64,000 nucleotides of DNA, from assembly GCA_958367245.1 (NCBI GenBank), contig CATXEA010000003.1, positions 62,001 to 126,000 on the forward strand, written 5' to 3'. Origin of the DNA: an uncultured Blautia sp. Its GTDB lineage: Bacteria > Bacillota > Clostridia > Lachnospirales > Lachnospiraceae. The translations under genes were made by a program, and so were the position numbers. Shown here piece after piece: positions 54,401-62,259 of this stretch (its first letter is position 1; every line of letters starts with the position of its first letter). The notes under the pieces are model-generated. The model saw nothing but the letters and a program-made list of their open reading frames with translations. It was not told where the DNA came from and ran no database searches.

Positions 54401-55774
54401 TTATTTTTTCTTTACTAAATGAGTTACCGTCTCCACATGCACAGTCTGGCAGAACTGGTCTACGCAGCAGGCTTTTTCCAGACGGTATCCGGCTTCCAGA
54501 AAGAAGGGAAGATCCCGGGCAAGGCTGGTGGCTTTGCAGGAGATGTAGACAATATGTTCCACGCCGTAGGATAGAATTTTCGGCAGCGCTTTGGGATGGA
54601 TGCCGTCACGGGGCGGGTCAAGGATAATGACGTCAGGTTTTCCGGTAAGGTCGTCGAGAACTTTCAAAACATCGCCTGCAATAAAGCGGCAGTTGGACAG
54701 ACCGTTAAGTCTGGCGTTTTCTCTGGCAGCTTTTACCGCATCTTCCACAATCTCCACACCAATGACTTCATCCGCAACGGAAGCTGCAAGCTGGGCAATG
54801 GTTCCTGTACCGCTGTAAAGGTCGAAAACAACCTTGTCTTTCGTATCTCCGATGTAATTTCTTACAACAGAGTATAATACCTCGGCAGCCAGAGAATTCG
54901 GCTGGAAGAAAGAGAAGGTACTGATTTTGAAACGAAGCCCAAGAAGGGTTTCATAGAAATAGTCCTGTCCGTAAAGGATTCTTGTCTCGTCACTCTGAAC
55001 CACATCAGAAAGAGAATCGTTTATAATATGCATAATACCGACAATTTTGCCCTCAAGGGGAAGAGCGAGAAGTTCTTCTTTTAAGGGGGAGAGGTCATGT
55101 TCTTCCTGACTGGTTGTAATTACATGAACCAGAATCTCGCCGCTTGTAACTCCTCTTCTGAGAAGAAGATGGCGAAGATAGCCGATATGCTGCAGCTTTT
55201 TATAATAAGAAACATTTCTGTCTTTGAAATATTTATGGACACAGGCAAGGATTTTTGTCATATCTTCGTGTACCAGTTTGCAGTCATATGCGTTCAGGAC
55301 ATCGTAGGTACTTCCTTTTTTGTGAAGTCCGAGAGAAAGAGGACCGTCCTTATATTCATCGCCGAAGGAAAACTCCATTTTATTGCGGTATCCAAATTCA
55401 ATAGGGCTTCCGTAAATTCCCTCCCAGGTGTAGGAAGACTGTCCGCCCTCTTCAAGAGCTGCGTCCAGAAGGTCGCGCACCTGACGCTCCTTCATTTGGA
55501 GCTGTTCTTCATAATCCATAGTCTGGTACATACATCCCCCGCAGTCAGGAAAAATGCTGCATACAGGAGTGCGCGTTTCCAGAGGAGAGTGTTCCAGAAC
55601 TTCCATAAGGCGGCCTTCTGCCCGTCCGGAACGCTTTTTATTAATCATAAAGCGGATTTTCTGTCCCGGAATTCCATTTTTGACTGTGACTTTTTCATCA
55701 CCGACCATTACCCGTCCTTTGTTTGGAAAATCTACTTTTTCGATAATACCTTCATAAATTTCGCCTTTTTTCAT
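54401..55774 (-). CDS. rlmD: 23S rRNA (uracil-5-)-methyltransferase, RlmD/RumA family
   Basis: The product has 457 residues. The N-terminal TRAM domain (about 1-60: IEKVDFPNKGRVMVGD) is followed by the iron-sulfur motif CSIFPDCGGCMYQ. The methyltransferase domain has VFDLYSGTGTIAQL (SAM site), ILDPPRDGIH and the catalytic cysteine in VYISCKATSLARDLP. It methylates a uracil in 23S rRNA; U1939 or U747 is inferred from the family. GAGGAGG lies very near the ATG. It probably reads on from the small gene upstream past a hairpin. Confidence 0.93.
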   Translation of the reverse strand: MKKGEIYEGIIEKVDFPNKGRVMVGDEKVTVKNGIPGQKIRFMINKKRSGRAEGRLMEVLEHSPLETRTPVCSIFPDCGGCMYQTMDYEEQLQMKERQVRDLLDAALEEGGQSSYTWEGIYGSPIEFGYRNKMEFSFGDEYKDGPLSLGLHKKGSTYDVLNAYDCKLVHEDMTKILACVHKYFKDRNVSYYKKLQHIGYLRHLLLRRGVTSGEILVHVITTSQEEHDLSPLKEELLALPLEGKIVGIMHIINDSLSDVVQSDETRILYGQDYFYETLLGLRFKISTFSFFQPNSLAAEVLYSVVRNYIGDTKDKVVFDLYSGTGTIAQLAASVADEVIGVEIVEDAVKAARENARLNGLSNCRFIAGDVLKVLDDLTGKPDVIILDPPRDGIHPKALPKILSYGVEHIVYISCKATSLARDLPFFLEAGYRLEKACCVDQFCQTVHVETVTHLVKKK

Positions 55775-55797
55775 AGGACCTCCTCAATTCAGTAAAA

Positions 55798-55821
55798 TAG
55801 CTCCGGAACGTGCCGGAGCTA
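55798..55821 (-). terminator. Terminator of the small membrane-protein gene
   Basis: TAGCTCCGG (55798-55806) pairs with CCGGAGCTA (55813-55821). On the minus strand it is followed by TTTTACTG. The rlmD start is only 23 bases further, so some read-through must occur or rlmD has a hidden promoter. Confidence 0.75.
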
Positions 55822-55849
55822 CTTATTATTTTAATTACTATGGGAAAAA

Positions 55850-56071
55850 TCAGTCTTCTTCATCCTCGAAGTAGTCGTCGAAATCATCGTCGAACTCTTC
55901 CTCGAAATCTTCAAGATAGTCAGGAGTAAAGAAACGATATACTGCGAATGCAATACCTGCTACTGCAGCAACTGCACCGATAATTGCCAATGCCCAGAGG
56001 ACTGTATTTTTCTGTTTCTCTTCGTCTTTTTTCTTTAATGCAGATAATAATTCCTCGATTTTAATATTCAT
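55850..56071 (-). CDS. Small membrane protein with acidic tail
   Basis: The product has 73 residues. A charged N-terminal helix (1-22) leads to one membrane segment (about 24-46). The last 22 residues are almost all Asp, Glu, Phe or Tyr (DFEEEFDDDFDDYFEDEED). I do not recognise a named family; similar short proteins are common in Lachnospiraceae (recollection). GAGAGGATG precedes the ATG. An extended -10, TGGTATAAT, lies at 56158-56150 on the minus strand. Confidence 0.75.
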   Translation of the reverse strand: MNIKIEELLSALKKKDEEKQKNTVLWALAIIGAVAAVAGIAFAVYRFFTPDYLEDFEEEFDDDFDDYFEDEED

Positions 56072-56330
56072 GATTACACCATCCTCTCATTTTTGTACAA
56101 ACGGAAAATCCGGTCGTTTATGTGAATTCCGCCGTTTTCAGATAACGATATTATACCACCATCTGTCTGATTTTACCATAATAAAAATAAATTTATTGCT
56201 GAAAGAAAAAAATGCCGGACAGCAGAAATTAACTATTAAGGTATAGTGAATAAATGGAAAATGTGTTATACTCAACTATACACTGCAGAATCGAAATCTG
56301 CAAAAATAAACAGAAAGAGTGGAAGGTAAT

Positions 56331-57269
56331 ATGATATTAAATTTTGTATTATTGGTTGTCGGTTTTGTTCTTCTTATTAAGGGCGCGGACTTTTTTGTAG
56401 TAGGCGCATCCGGCATTGCGGAGAAATTCAGGATTCCTCAGATCGTTATCGGTCTTACTATTGTGGCATTCGGCACAAGCGCGCCGGAAGCTGCTATCAG
56501 TATTTCGGCGGGAATCAAGGGTTCTACAGGAATTTCCATCGGAAATATTCTGGGAAGCAATATTTTGAATATTCTTTTGATTCTTGGAATTACTGCCTGC
56601 ATTACAGCTCTCAAGGTGCAGAAAAATACAGTAATGATTGAAATGCCGTTTACCATTTTTATCACAGTTCTGCTTGTGGCGCTGGGAAGCACTATGGGGA
56701 AACTGAACAGAGTGACAGGCGTAATCCTGTGGATTTTATTTCTGGGATTTCTGGCATACCTTTTTTATACTGCATATAAGAGCAGAAAAGAGGGAGAGGC
56801 AGATTCCTGCCCTCATCAGATGCAGCCAATGTGGAAACTTCTTCTTGTAACGGTGGCAGGTCTTGCTGCTGTTGTTATTGGAAGTGATGTGACGGTAGAC
56901 AGTGCGTCTGCGATTGCTTCGGCTCTTGGAATGAGCGACAGACTTATCGGTCTTACCATCGTGGCATTCGGAACGTCCCTTCCGGAGCTTGTTACGTCTG
57001 TGATGGCTGCGAAGAAAGGTCAGGCGGATATTGCAATTGGAAATATTGTGGGAAGCAACATTTTCAATATCCTGTTTGTGCTTGGAACAACCAGTCTTGT
57101 CTGCCCGATTCCGTACGATGCAGCGCGTTTCCTTGTGGATGGAATTGTATGTATCGGAGCAGCGGTTCTGTTGTGGCTCTGCGTACTGAAAAATAAAGAA
57201 CTCCGCAGATGGGGAGGAATCCTTTTCCTTGCAGTTTATGCAGGATATTTTGTTTATCTTATAAAATAA
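56331..57269 (+). CDS. Calcium/sodium antiporter (YrbG family)
   Basis: The product has 312 residues with ten membrane segments in two repeated halves. Each half carries the exchanger motif: GTSAPEAAISISAG with GNILGSNILNIL (first half) and GTSLPELVTSVMAA with GNIVGSNIFNIL (second). These acidic residues bind the cations. ATG 56331 is preferred over an in-frame GTG 12 bases upstream because GGAAGG lies between them. It is followed 26 bases later by mntP, so the two cation exporters may share a transcript. Confidence 0.94.
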   Translation: MILNFVLLVVGFVLLIKGADFFVVGASGIAEKFRIPQIVIGLTIVAFGTSAPEAAISISAGIKGSTGISIGNILGSNILNILLILGITACITALKVQKNTVMIEMPFTIFITVLLVALGSTMGKLNRVTGVILWILFLGFLAYLFYTAYKSRKEGEADSCPHQMQPMWKLLLVTVAGLAAVVIGSDVTVDSASAIASALGMSDRLIGLTIVAFGTSLPELVTSVMAAKKGQADIAIGNIVGSNIFNILFVLGTTSLVCPIPYDAARFLVDGIVCIGAAVLLWLCVLKNKELRRWGGILFLAVYAGYFVYLIK

Positions 57270-57295
57270 ACGACAGGTGAATACAGGAGAAAAAA

Positions 57296-57847
57296 ATGGG
57301 CATTTTGGAACTTTTTATCCTGGCTGTAGGACTTTCCATGGACGCGTTTGCAGTATCTGTATGCAAGGGGCTTTCCCTGGGGAAGATTAACTGGAAGCAT
57401 ATGTGTACAGCAGGTGCATGGTTCGGCGGATTTCAGGCGCTGATGCCTCTTTTGGGATATCTGGGCGGACGATTCTTTACGGATATGATTACCGGTTATT
57501 CTCATTGGATTGCCTTTGTGCTTCTGGCAATTATCGGCGGAAGCATGGTAAAGGAAGCGTTTGGAGAGGATGAATGTGTAGACAGCTCTATGTCTGCGCG
57601 TTCCATGCTGGTACTGGCCATTGCAACAAGCATTGATGCGCTTGCGGTGGGTGTGACACTGGCATTTCTGAAGGTGGCGATTGTTCCGGCAGTTTCTTTT
57701 ATCGGAGTTGTAACCTTTGTCTGTTCTGCCTTTGGCGTGAAAATTGGAAGTATTTTCGGAATGAAATATAAAGCAAAGGCGGAATGCTGCGGGGGAATCA
57801 TCCTGATTCTTATTGGAGTTAAGATTCTTCTGGAAGGACTGGGATAA
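57296..57847 (+). CDS. mntP: Manganese efflux pump MntP
   Basis: The product has 183 residues with six membrane segments in two repeated halves. The conserved aspartates lie in GLSMDAFAVSVCKG and ATSIDALAVGVT, the hallmark of MntP. It exports manganese. AGGAG precedes the ATG. No manganese riboswitch (yybP-ykoY type) is visible upstream. The gene probably depends on the antiporter promoter. Confidence 0.95.
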   Translation: MGILELFILAVGLSMDAFAVSVCKGLSLGKINWKHMCTAGAWFGGFQALMPLLGYLGGRFFTDMITGYSHWIAFVLLAIIGGSMVKEAFGEDECVDSSMSARSMLVLAIATSIDALAVGVTLAFLKVAIVPAVSFIGVVTFVCSAFGVKIGSIFGMKYKAKAECCGGIILILIGVKILLEGLG

Positions 57848-57933
57848 ACACTTTCGGTGGGATTTGCAGAAATATATACTGCAAAGAACAGTAACGCAAC
57901 AGAGGCGCTCACAGGAACAAAAAATAATTTGAA

Positions 57934-57963
57934 TTACAGATACCGGAAAAAGTATGTTATAAT
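57934..57963 (+). promoter_or_regulatory. Promoter of the DUF1002 gene
   Basis: TTACAG (57934-57939), 18 bases, TATAAT (57958-57963), 47 bases ahead of the ATG. Confidence 0.6.
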
Positions 57964-58009
57964 AGGTACATCTAATGAAGATGAATCATAATTCAGGGAG
58001 GAATATAAT

Positions 58010-59539
58010 ATGAAGAAAAGCAAATTAGCAGGTATTTTACTTTGCAGTATGTGTCTTATCGCAGGAAGCGCAGTACCGGCAATGGCAGACTCCGTCAGAG
58101 TTGTTACGCTTGGTGCGGATCTTACAGAAGAGCAGAAAGAAACAATGCTCAGATATTTTAAGGTTAACAGAAATGACGTACAGATCCTTACAATCACCAA
58201 TCAGGACGAGAGAGATCATTTAAGCTCCTATGTACCGCTTGAGCAGATTGGTACAAGAACAGTCAGCAGCGCTTACGTGAAGCCAACACAGTCGGGCGGA
58301 ATCAAGGTTCGTACAGCTAACCTTAACTGGGTAACCTGCAATATGATCGCGACTACGCTTTCTACTTCCGGTGTAAAGAACTGTGAAGTTGTAGCAGCGT
58401 GTCCTTTCGAGGTATCAGGTACAGGCGCTCTCACAGGAATCCAGATGGCATATGAGACAGCTACAGGAGAGAAGCTTGACGAGACAAAGAAAGAAATCGC
58501 TACAGAAGAGATGGTAGTAACCGGAAATCTTGCTGACCAGGTGGGTAAAAATGATGCAACAACCGTTATCAATAAGGCAAAGATGGAAGTTATCAAGAAT
58601 GGTATTCAGGATGTGGACTCTATCTATAGCATTGTAATCAATGTTGCAAATGAGAACGGAGTTTCTTTAAGCGACGAACAGATTGGCGATATCGTAGACC
58701 TTCTGGTAGAAATTGCGCAGCAGGACTACAATTACGAAGATATGGCTGCAACTCTGGAAATGGTAGACGGAAATGTATCCAGTGACGAAGTCGGAGAGCT
58801 TGACGATGAGGACGACGTTACAGTAGATGCTGGTGAAATTGTAGACGGAGACAGCATTGTTGCAGGACTGGATGACAGCATTCTCGGTGACGATATCGTG
58901 GCAAGTTCTACAGAAGATCCGGGACTTGAACAGGAAACAGGTATGGTTGAGGGAAGCGCTCCGGAAGATGAATGGACAGAGGATGAATGGACAGACGATG
59001 ATTGGACAGAAGACAGCGAAACTGTAGGAGAAGGAGACTCCTCTTCTGCGGATGCGCTTTCAGAGCTTGATACATCCGCATTAACAGAAGACCAGATGTA
59101 CTATTTCAATCAGGCAGATACTTTCTTCACAGGAGAGTATTACGGAGATACAGATGCCCTTCACACAGCAATGGGTGAGGATGCGACAGCTCCTGTGCTT
59201 GATGGGGACACAGCAGAGGCTCTGACAAAGGAAGTTAAGAAGCTTTATCTGGATATTCTTGTAAGCGGTACTGAGACTTATGCGGCAGACGGAACAGAAA
59301 TGTATATGACAACTGAACTGAATATGCTGGATAAAGGGCTTAAGGCAATCTTTGGTCAGGACGATACAGGAGTGGCAGTTGATGCTCTTGCAAACGTAAC
59401 AGAGGAAGATAAGACAACTCTTTATAAAGATACTATGAAATTCTTCGAGAAGCTTTACGGAGAAACATCTACAGAGGAAGAATACTCTGAAGATACATCT
59501 GCAGCAGAAGGAGAATTGGAAGGCGAGCTTGAAGAATAA
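58010..59539 (+). CDS. Secreted DUF1002 domain protein with acidic linker
   Basis: The product has 509 residues. The signal peptide (about 1-25) ends AMA-DSV. Residues about 30-260 match DUF1002: VVTLGADLTEEQKETMLRYF, the VPLEQIGTRTVSSAYV segment and GIQMAYETATGEKLDETKK. A very acidic stretch (about 255-355) follows, including three 5-residue DEWTE-like units. A helical C-terminal region with FFTGEYYGDTDAL and another acidic tail end it. The family role is unknown. AGGGAGG precedes the ATG. The high acidity suggests it stays outside near the wall or binds cations. Confidence 0.85.
   Translation: MKKSKLAGILLCSMCLIAGSAVPAMADSVRVVTLGADLTEEQKETMLRYFKVNRNDVQILTITNQDERDHLSSYVPLEQIGTRTVSSAYVKPTQSGGIKVRTANLNWVTCNMIATTLSTSGVKNCEVVAACPFEVSGTGALTGIQMAYETATGEKLDETKKEIATEEMVVTGNLADQVGKNDATTVINKAKMEVIKNGIQDVDSIYSIVINVANENGVSLSDEQIGDIVDLLVEIAQQDYNYEDMAATLEMVDGNVSSDEVGELDDEDDVTVDAGEIVDGDSIVAGLDDSILGDDIVASSTEDPGLEQETGMVEGSAPEDEWTEDEWTDDDWTEDSETVGEGDSSSADALSELDTSALTEDQMYYFNQADTFFTGEYYGDTDALHTAMGEDATAPVLDGDTAEALTKEVKKLYLDILVSGTETYAADGTEMYMTTELNMLDKGLKAIFGQDDTGVAVDALANVTEEDKTTLYKDTMKFFEKLYGETSTEEEYSEDTSAAEGELEGELEE
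58967..59011 (+). repeat. Three 15-bp tandem repeats inside the DUF1002 gene
   Basis: Units start at 58967, 58982 and 58997, each of the form GATGAATGGACAGA plus one base, with a single change in the third. They encode DEWTE, DEWTD, DDWTE. Copy number could vary between strains. Confidence 0.85.
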
Positions 59540-59560
59540 TCCGGAAGGTTTTTCAGTATA

Positions 59561-60067
59561 ATGAACTTTACGATAAGGAAAGCAGATGTCCGGGATATAG
59601 ACGGAATTATGAAACTTATGGAGGAAGCTTCCCATAATCCAGCGCATCCGGAGTGGTTTGTTGCAGACGATGAAGCTTATGTAAGAGCGCATTTAAGCGG
59701 AAAGGGATTTGTGATAACGGCAGTTTCCGACAGCGATGAGATTGCAGGGTTCTTTCTTGTAAAGGAACCGGAGCTTTCGGAGAATCTGGGGCTGTACCTT
59801 GATTTCGGGGAAGAGAGCCTTGGGAAGGTTGCAGTAATGGATTCTGCAGTTGTGGGAAGCGCATGGAGAGGAAATGGCCTTCAGGGAAAAATGCTTGAGA
59901 AAGCAGAAGAAGTTCTTGACAGGGAACGATTTTCTTTCCTGATGTGTACCGTTCATCCGGATAATCTCTACAGTCTCAGAAATATGCAAAGACATGGATA
60001 TGAAGTGAAGAAGACGGTGAAATGCTATGGAGGGCTTACCCGTTATATTCTTCTGAAAGAAATTTAA
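59561..60067 (+). CDS. GNAT-family N-acetyltransferase
   Basis: The product has 168 residues. The GNAT fold is clear: N-terminal FTIRKADVRDIDGIMKLMEE, the beta strand VAVMDSAVVGSAWRGNGLQGKM with the acetyl-CoA pyrophosphate loop (RGNGLQGKM) and the C-terminal VHPDNLYSLRNMQRHGYE. It transfers an acetyl group from acetyl-CoA to an unknown acceptor. The ribosome site (GGAAGG) is 13 bases from the ATG. It starts 21 bases after the DUF1002 gene and is probably co-transcribed. Confidence 0.9.
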   Translation: MNFTIRKADVRDIDGIMKLMEEASHNPAHPEWFVADDEAYVRAHLSGKGFVITAVSDSDEIAGFFLVKEPELSENLGLYLDFGEESLGKVAVMDSAVVGSAWRGNGLQGKMLEKAEEVLDRERFSFLMCTVHPDNLYSLRNMQRHGYEVKKTVKCYGGLTRYILLKEI

Positions 60068-60080
60068 TATGTCAGGGAAG

Positions 60081-60123
60081 TCCCCCGTTTCGGCTTTTGG
60101 AGCATGAATCGGGGGATTTTTTT
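60081..60123 (+). terminator. Terminator after the acetyltransferase gene
   Basis: TCCCCCG (60081-60087) pairs with CGGGGGA (60110-60116), with three more inner pairs, followed by TTTTTTT. Confidence 0.88.
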
Positions 60124-60174
60124 GCCCTTAAAGCTGAAATCCGTGCTTTTTCTGTGAACAATGCGGCTGGTGGA

Positions 60175-60223
60175 TTGTGGTAATTGTTTTTTTGTGTTAC
60201 AATGAATTTTAATTTCATTGTAA
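60175..60223 (+). promoter_or_regulatory. Promoter and operator of the zinc-ribbon/DUF5685/J-domain genes
   Basis: TTGTGG (60175-60180), 17 bases, TACAAT (60198-60203). A perfect 10-bp inverted repeat, TTACAATGAA (60197-60206) and TTCATTGTAA (60214-60223), covers the -10 and transcription start, as a repressor operator would. As RNA it could also form a hairpin ahead of the ribosome site at about 60224. Confidence 0.65.
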
Positions 60224-60237
60224 AAGAGGTAGATTTT

Positions 60238-60645
60238 ATGAGAGACAAGTTGAATAAGTTCATGCAGGGACGTTACGGTGCAGATCAGTTTGCCAGATTT
60301 ACCATGGGGGTTGCCCTGGTATGTATTGTTCTGGCTCTTTTTTTACGGAGATCGCCAATTGGAGGGCTTCTGGATACTCTGGGGCTGGCTGCGATTATTT
60401 ATACATATTTCCGTATGCTGTCCAGAAATATTCCGAAACGATATGCGGAAAACCAGAAGTACCTGGCCATGACTCAGAAGCTTCGTATGCGTTTCAGTAA
60501 AGAGAAGAGTATGATGGAGCAGAGAAAGACACACCATATTTACACCTGTCCCGGCTGTGGACAGAAAATCAGAATCCCAAGAGGAAAAGGCAAGATTGAG
60601 ATTGAATGTCCGAAATGCCATGTGAAGTTTATCAAGAGGAGTTAA
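60238..60645 (+). CDS. Small membrane protein with C-terminal zinc ribbon
   Basis: The product has 135 residues. Two membrane segments lie at about 22-38 and 45-63. The cytosolic end has a four-cysteine zinc ribbon: YTCPGCGQKIRIPRGKGK, then IECPKCHVKF. ATG 60238 has AAGAGGT upstream; an upstream in-frame start would overlap the operator and is not used. It starts the unit with the DUF5685 gene, 1 base apart. I know no precise function; such proteins may hold a metal or partner at the membrane. Confidence 0.85.
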   Translation: MRDKLNKFMQGRYGADQFARFTMGVALVCIVLALFLRRSPIGGLLDTLGLAAIIYTYFRMLSRNIPKRYAENQKYLAMTQKLRMRFSKEKSMMEQRKTHHIYTCPGCGQKIRIPRGKGKIEIECPKCHVKFIKRS

Positions 60646-60646
60646 G

Positions 60647-61504
60647 ATGTTTGGTTATGTAGTGATGAATAAACCGGAAATGAAGTTTAAAGACTACGAT
60701 TTGTATCGTACTTTTTATTGCGGGCTCTGCCATGAGCTGAAGGATAAATACGGATTTTCCGGGCAGATTTCACTTACTTATGATATGACGTTTGTAGTGC
60801 TTCTTCTCAGCGCTCTCTATGAGCCGGATACAGAGGAAGGGGCGCGCAGATGTATTGTTCATCCTGCCCGAAGGCAGCAGATAAGACAGAATGAGATTAC
60901 AGAATATGCGGCAGATATGAACATACTGTTTACCTATTACAAGTGTATGGATGACTGGAAGGATGAAAAAAGACTTTCCAGACTGGGTTATGCAAAGCTT
61001 CTTTCGGGGAAAAATAAACGTCTTCTTGAGAAATATCCGGAGAAATCCACAAGGATTATAGAACTTCTGGACGAAATTTCCGCTATGGAAAAAGCGGGCG
61101 AAAAAGATATTGATAAAATATCCGGCTGCTTTGGCCATATTATGGAAGAGATATTTGTCTGGAAGGAAGATATGTGGGCGAAATCCCTCAGGAAAATGGG
61201 ATTTTACCTTGGGAAATTTATTTATCTTCTGGATGCTTACGATGATGTGGAAGATGATGTGAAAAACGGGAATTACAATCCTTTTTCAGGAGAATATAAA
61301 ATGGAAGGGTTCCATGAGCATGTAAAAAACCTCCTTATGATGATGATGGCGGAAGCATGTCGGGAATTTGAGAAACTTCCTATTATAATGTATGCGGATA
61401 TTCTAAGGAATATCCTGTATTCAGGGGTATGGTGCCGATTTGAAACAGTAGGTAAAAAAAGGAAGGAAGCACAGGAGAAAAAAGAAGATGTTAGATCCAT
61501 ATAG
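60647..61504 (+). CDS. DUF5685 family protein with two aspartate-rich motifs
   Basis: The product has 285 residues, nearly all helical and with no signal peptide. The N-terminus has FYCGLCHE (C25, C28) and later RRCIVHP (C69, H72), a possible metal site. Then [11 protein letters not shown] (D102, D103, D106) and [18 protein letters not shown] (D196, D199, D200, D203, D204). The paired DDxxD-like motifs, the second followed by a short basic GN.YNP segment, resemble squalene/phytoene synthase-type enzymes. DUF5685 has no assigned function. GAGGAG precedes the ATG. Its 3' end overlaps the J-domain gene by 17 bases. Confidence 0.85.
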   Translation: MFGYVVMNKPEMKFKDYDLYRTFYCGLCHELKDKYGFSGQISLTYDMTFVVLLLSALYEPDTEEGARRCIVHPARRQQIRQNEITEYAADMNILFTYYKCMDDWKDEKRLSRLGYAKLLSGKNKRLLEKYPEKSTRIIELLDEISAMEKAGEKDIDKISGCFGHIMEEIFVWKEDMWAKSLRKMGFYLGKFIYLLDAYDDVEDDVKNGNYNPFSGEYKMEGFHEHVKNLLMMMMAEACREFEKLPIIMYADILRNILYSGVWCRFETVGKKRKEAQEKKEDVRSI

Positions 61505-62120
61505 CGTACTGGGGATACCCAGAAATGCATCAGACGAGGAAATAAAGAAAGCTTACCGCAAACTGAGCCGGCAGTATCATCCGGATGCAAATATTAACAA
61601 TCCGAATAAGGAACAGGCAGAAGAAAAGTTTAAAGAAGTACAGCAGGCTTATGAGCAGATTATGAGAGAGCGGGAACAGGGAAGCAGCTATGACGGTTAC
61701 GACCCATTTGGCGGTTTCGGCGGACAGAGAAGCAGTACCTATCAGGATGAGGAAACCATGCGCAGACAGGCGGCAGCCAATTATGTGCAGAGCGGTCATT
61801 ATAAAGAAGCGCTTCACGTACTTGATACGCTTTCCCAGCGTAATGCCCAGTGGAATTATCTGGCGGCTATGGCGCATATGGGAATGGGGAATAATGTAAA
61901 TGCGCTTAATTATATGCGCGAAGCAGTACGGATGGAGCCGGATAACGGTCAATACCGTATGATGCTTCAGAGAATGGAGGGCGGCGGAACCTGGTATCAG
62001 GAACAGCAGAGTCCTTTCGGAGGAATGCCAACGGCTGGGAATGATTTTTGTATGAAACTCTGTCTTGCAAATCTTGCATGTAATCTGTGCTGCCCGGGAG
62101 GCGGTATTCTTTGCTGTTAA
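61488..62120 (+). CDS. J-domain protein with cysteine-rich tail
   Basis: The product has 210 residues. The J domain (about 1-60) has [20 protein letters not shown] and the HPD triplet (31-33), needed to stimulate Hsp70 (DnaK). A glycine-rich linker and two TPR-like helical repeats (about 95-155) follow. The last 25 residues contain seven cysteines ([18 protein letters not shown] then ILCC). It lacks the zinc fingers of true DnaJ, so it is a specialised co-chaperone. CAGGAG lies within the end of the DUF5685 gene. Confidence 0.9.
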   Translation: MLDPYSVLGIPRNASDEEIKKAYRKLSRQYHPDANINNPNKEQAEEKFKEVQQAYEQIMREREQGSSYDGYDPFGGFGGQRSSTYQDEETMRRQAAANYVQSGHYKEALHVLDTLSQRNAQWNYLAAMAHMGMGNNVNALNYMREAVRMEPDNGQYRMMLQRMEGGGTWYQEQQSPFGGMPTAGNDFCMKLCLANLACNLCCPGGGILCC

Positions 62121-62137
62121 AAAAATAAAATAAGGAA

Positions 62138-62166
62138 TTGACAAATTATTTCGCAGATATTAATAT
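62138..62166 (+). promoter_or_regulatory. Promoter of ddh
   Basis: TTGACA (62138-62143), 17 bases, TAATAT (62161-62166). The leader of about 90 bases contains a small hairpin (CTGCC pairing with GGCAG near 62203-62226). Confidence 0.8.
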
Positions 62167-62259
62167 GTTAAAGTGTTAAAGAAATAATAACTGTTCACAC
62201 GTTGCTGCCGTAAATGGATATGGCAGATACGTTACATGGATGACAGGAGGAAATGTAAA

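Noticed and set aside
56090..57295. A manganese riboswitch ahead of the antiporter and mntP
   Set aside because: I found no yybP-ykoY-like paired stems in the gap ahead of either gene; only a short GTATAGT/ACTATAC inverted repeat around the weak promoter.
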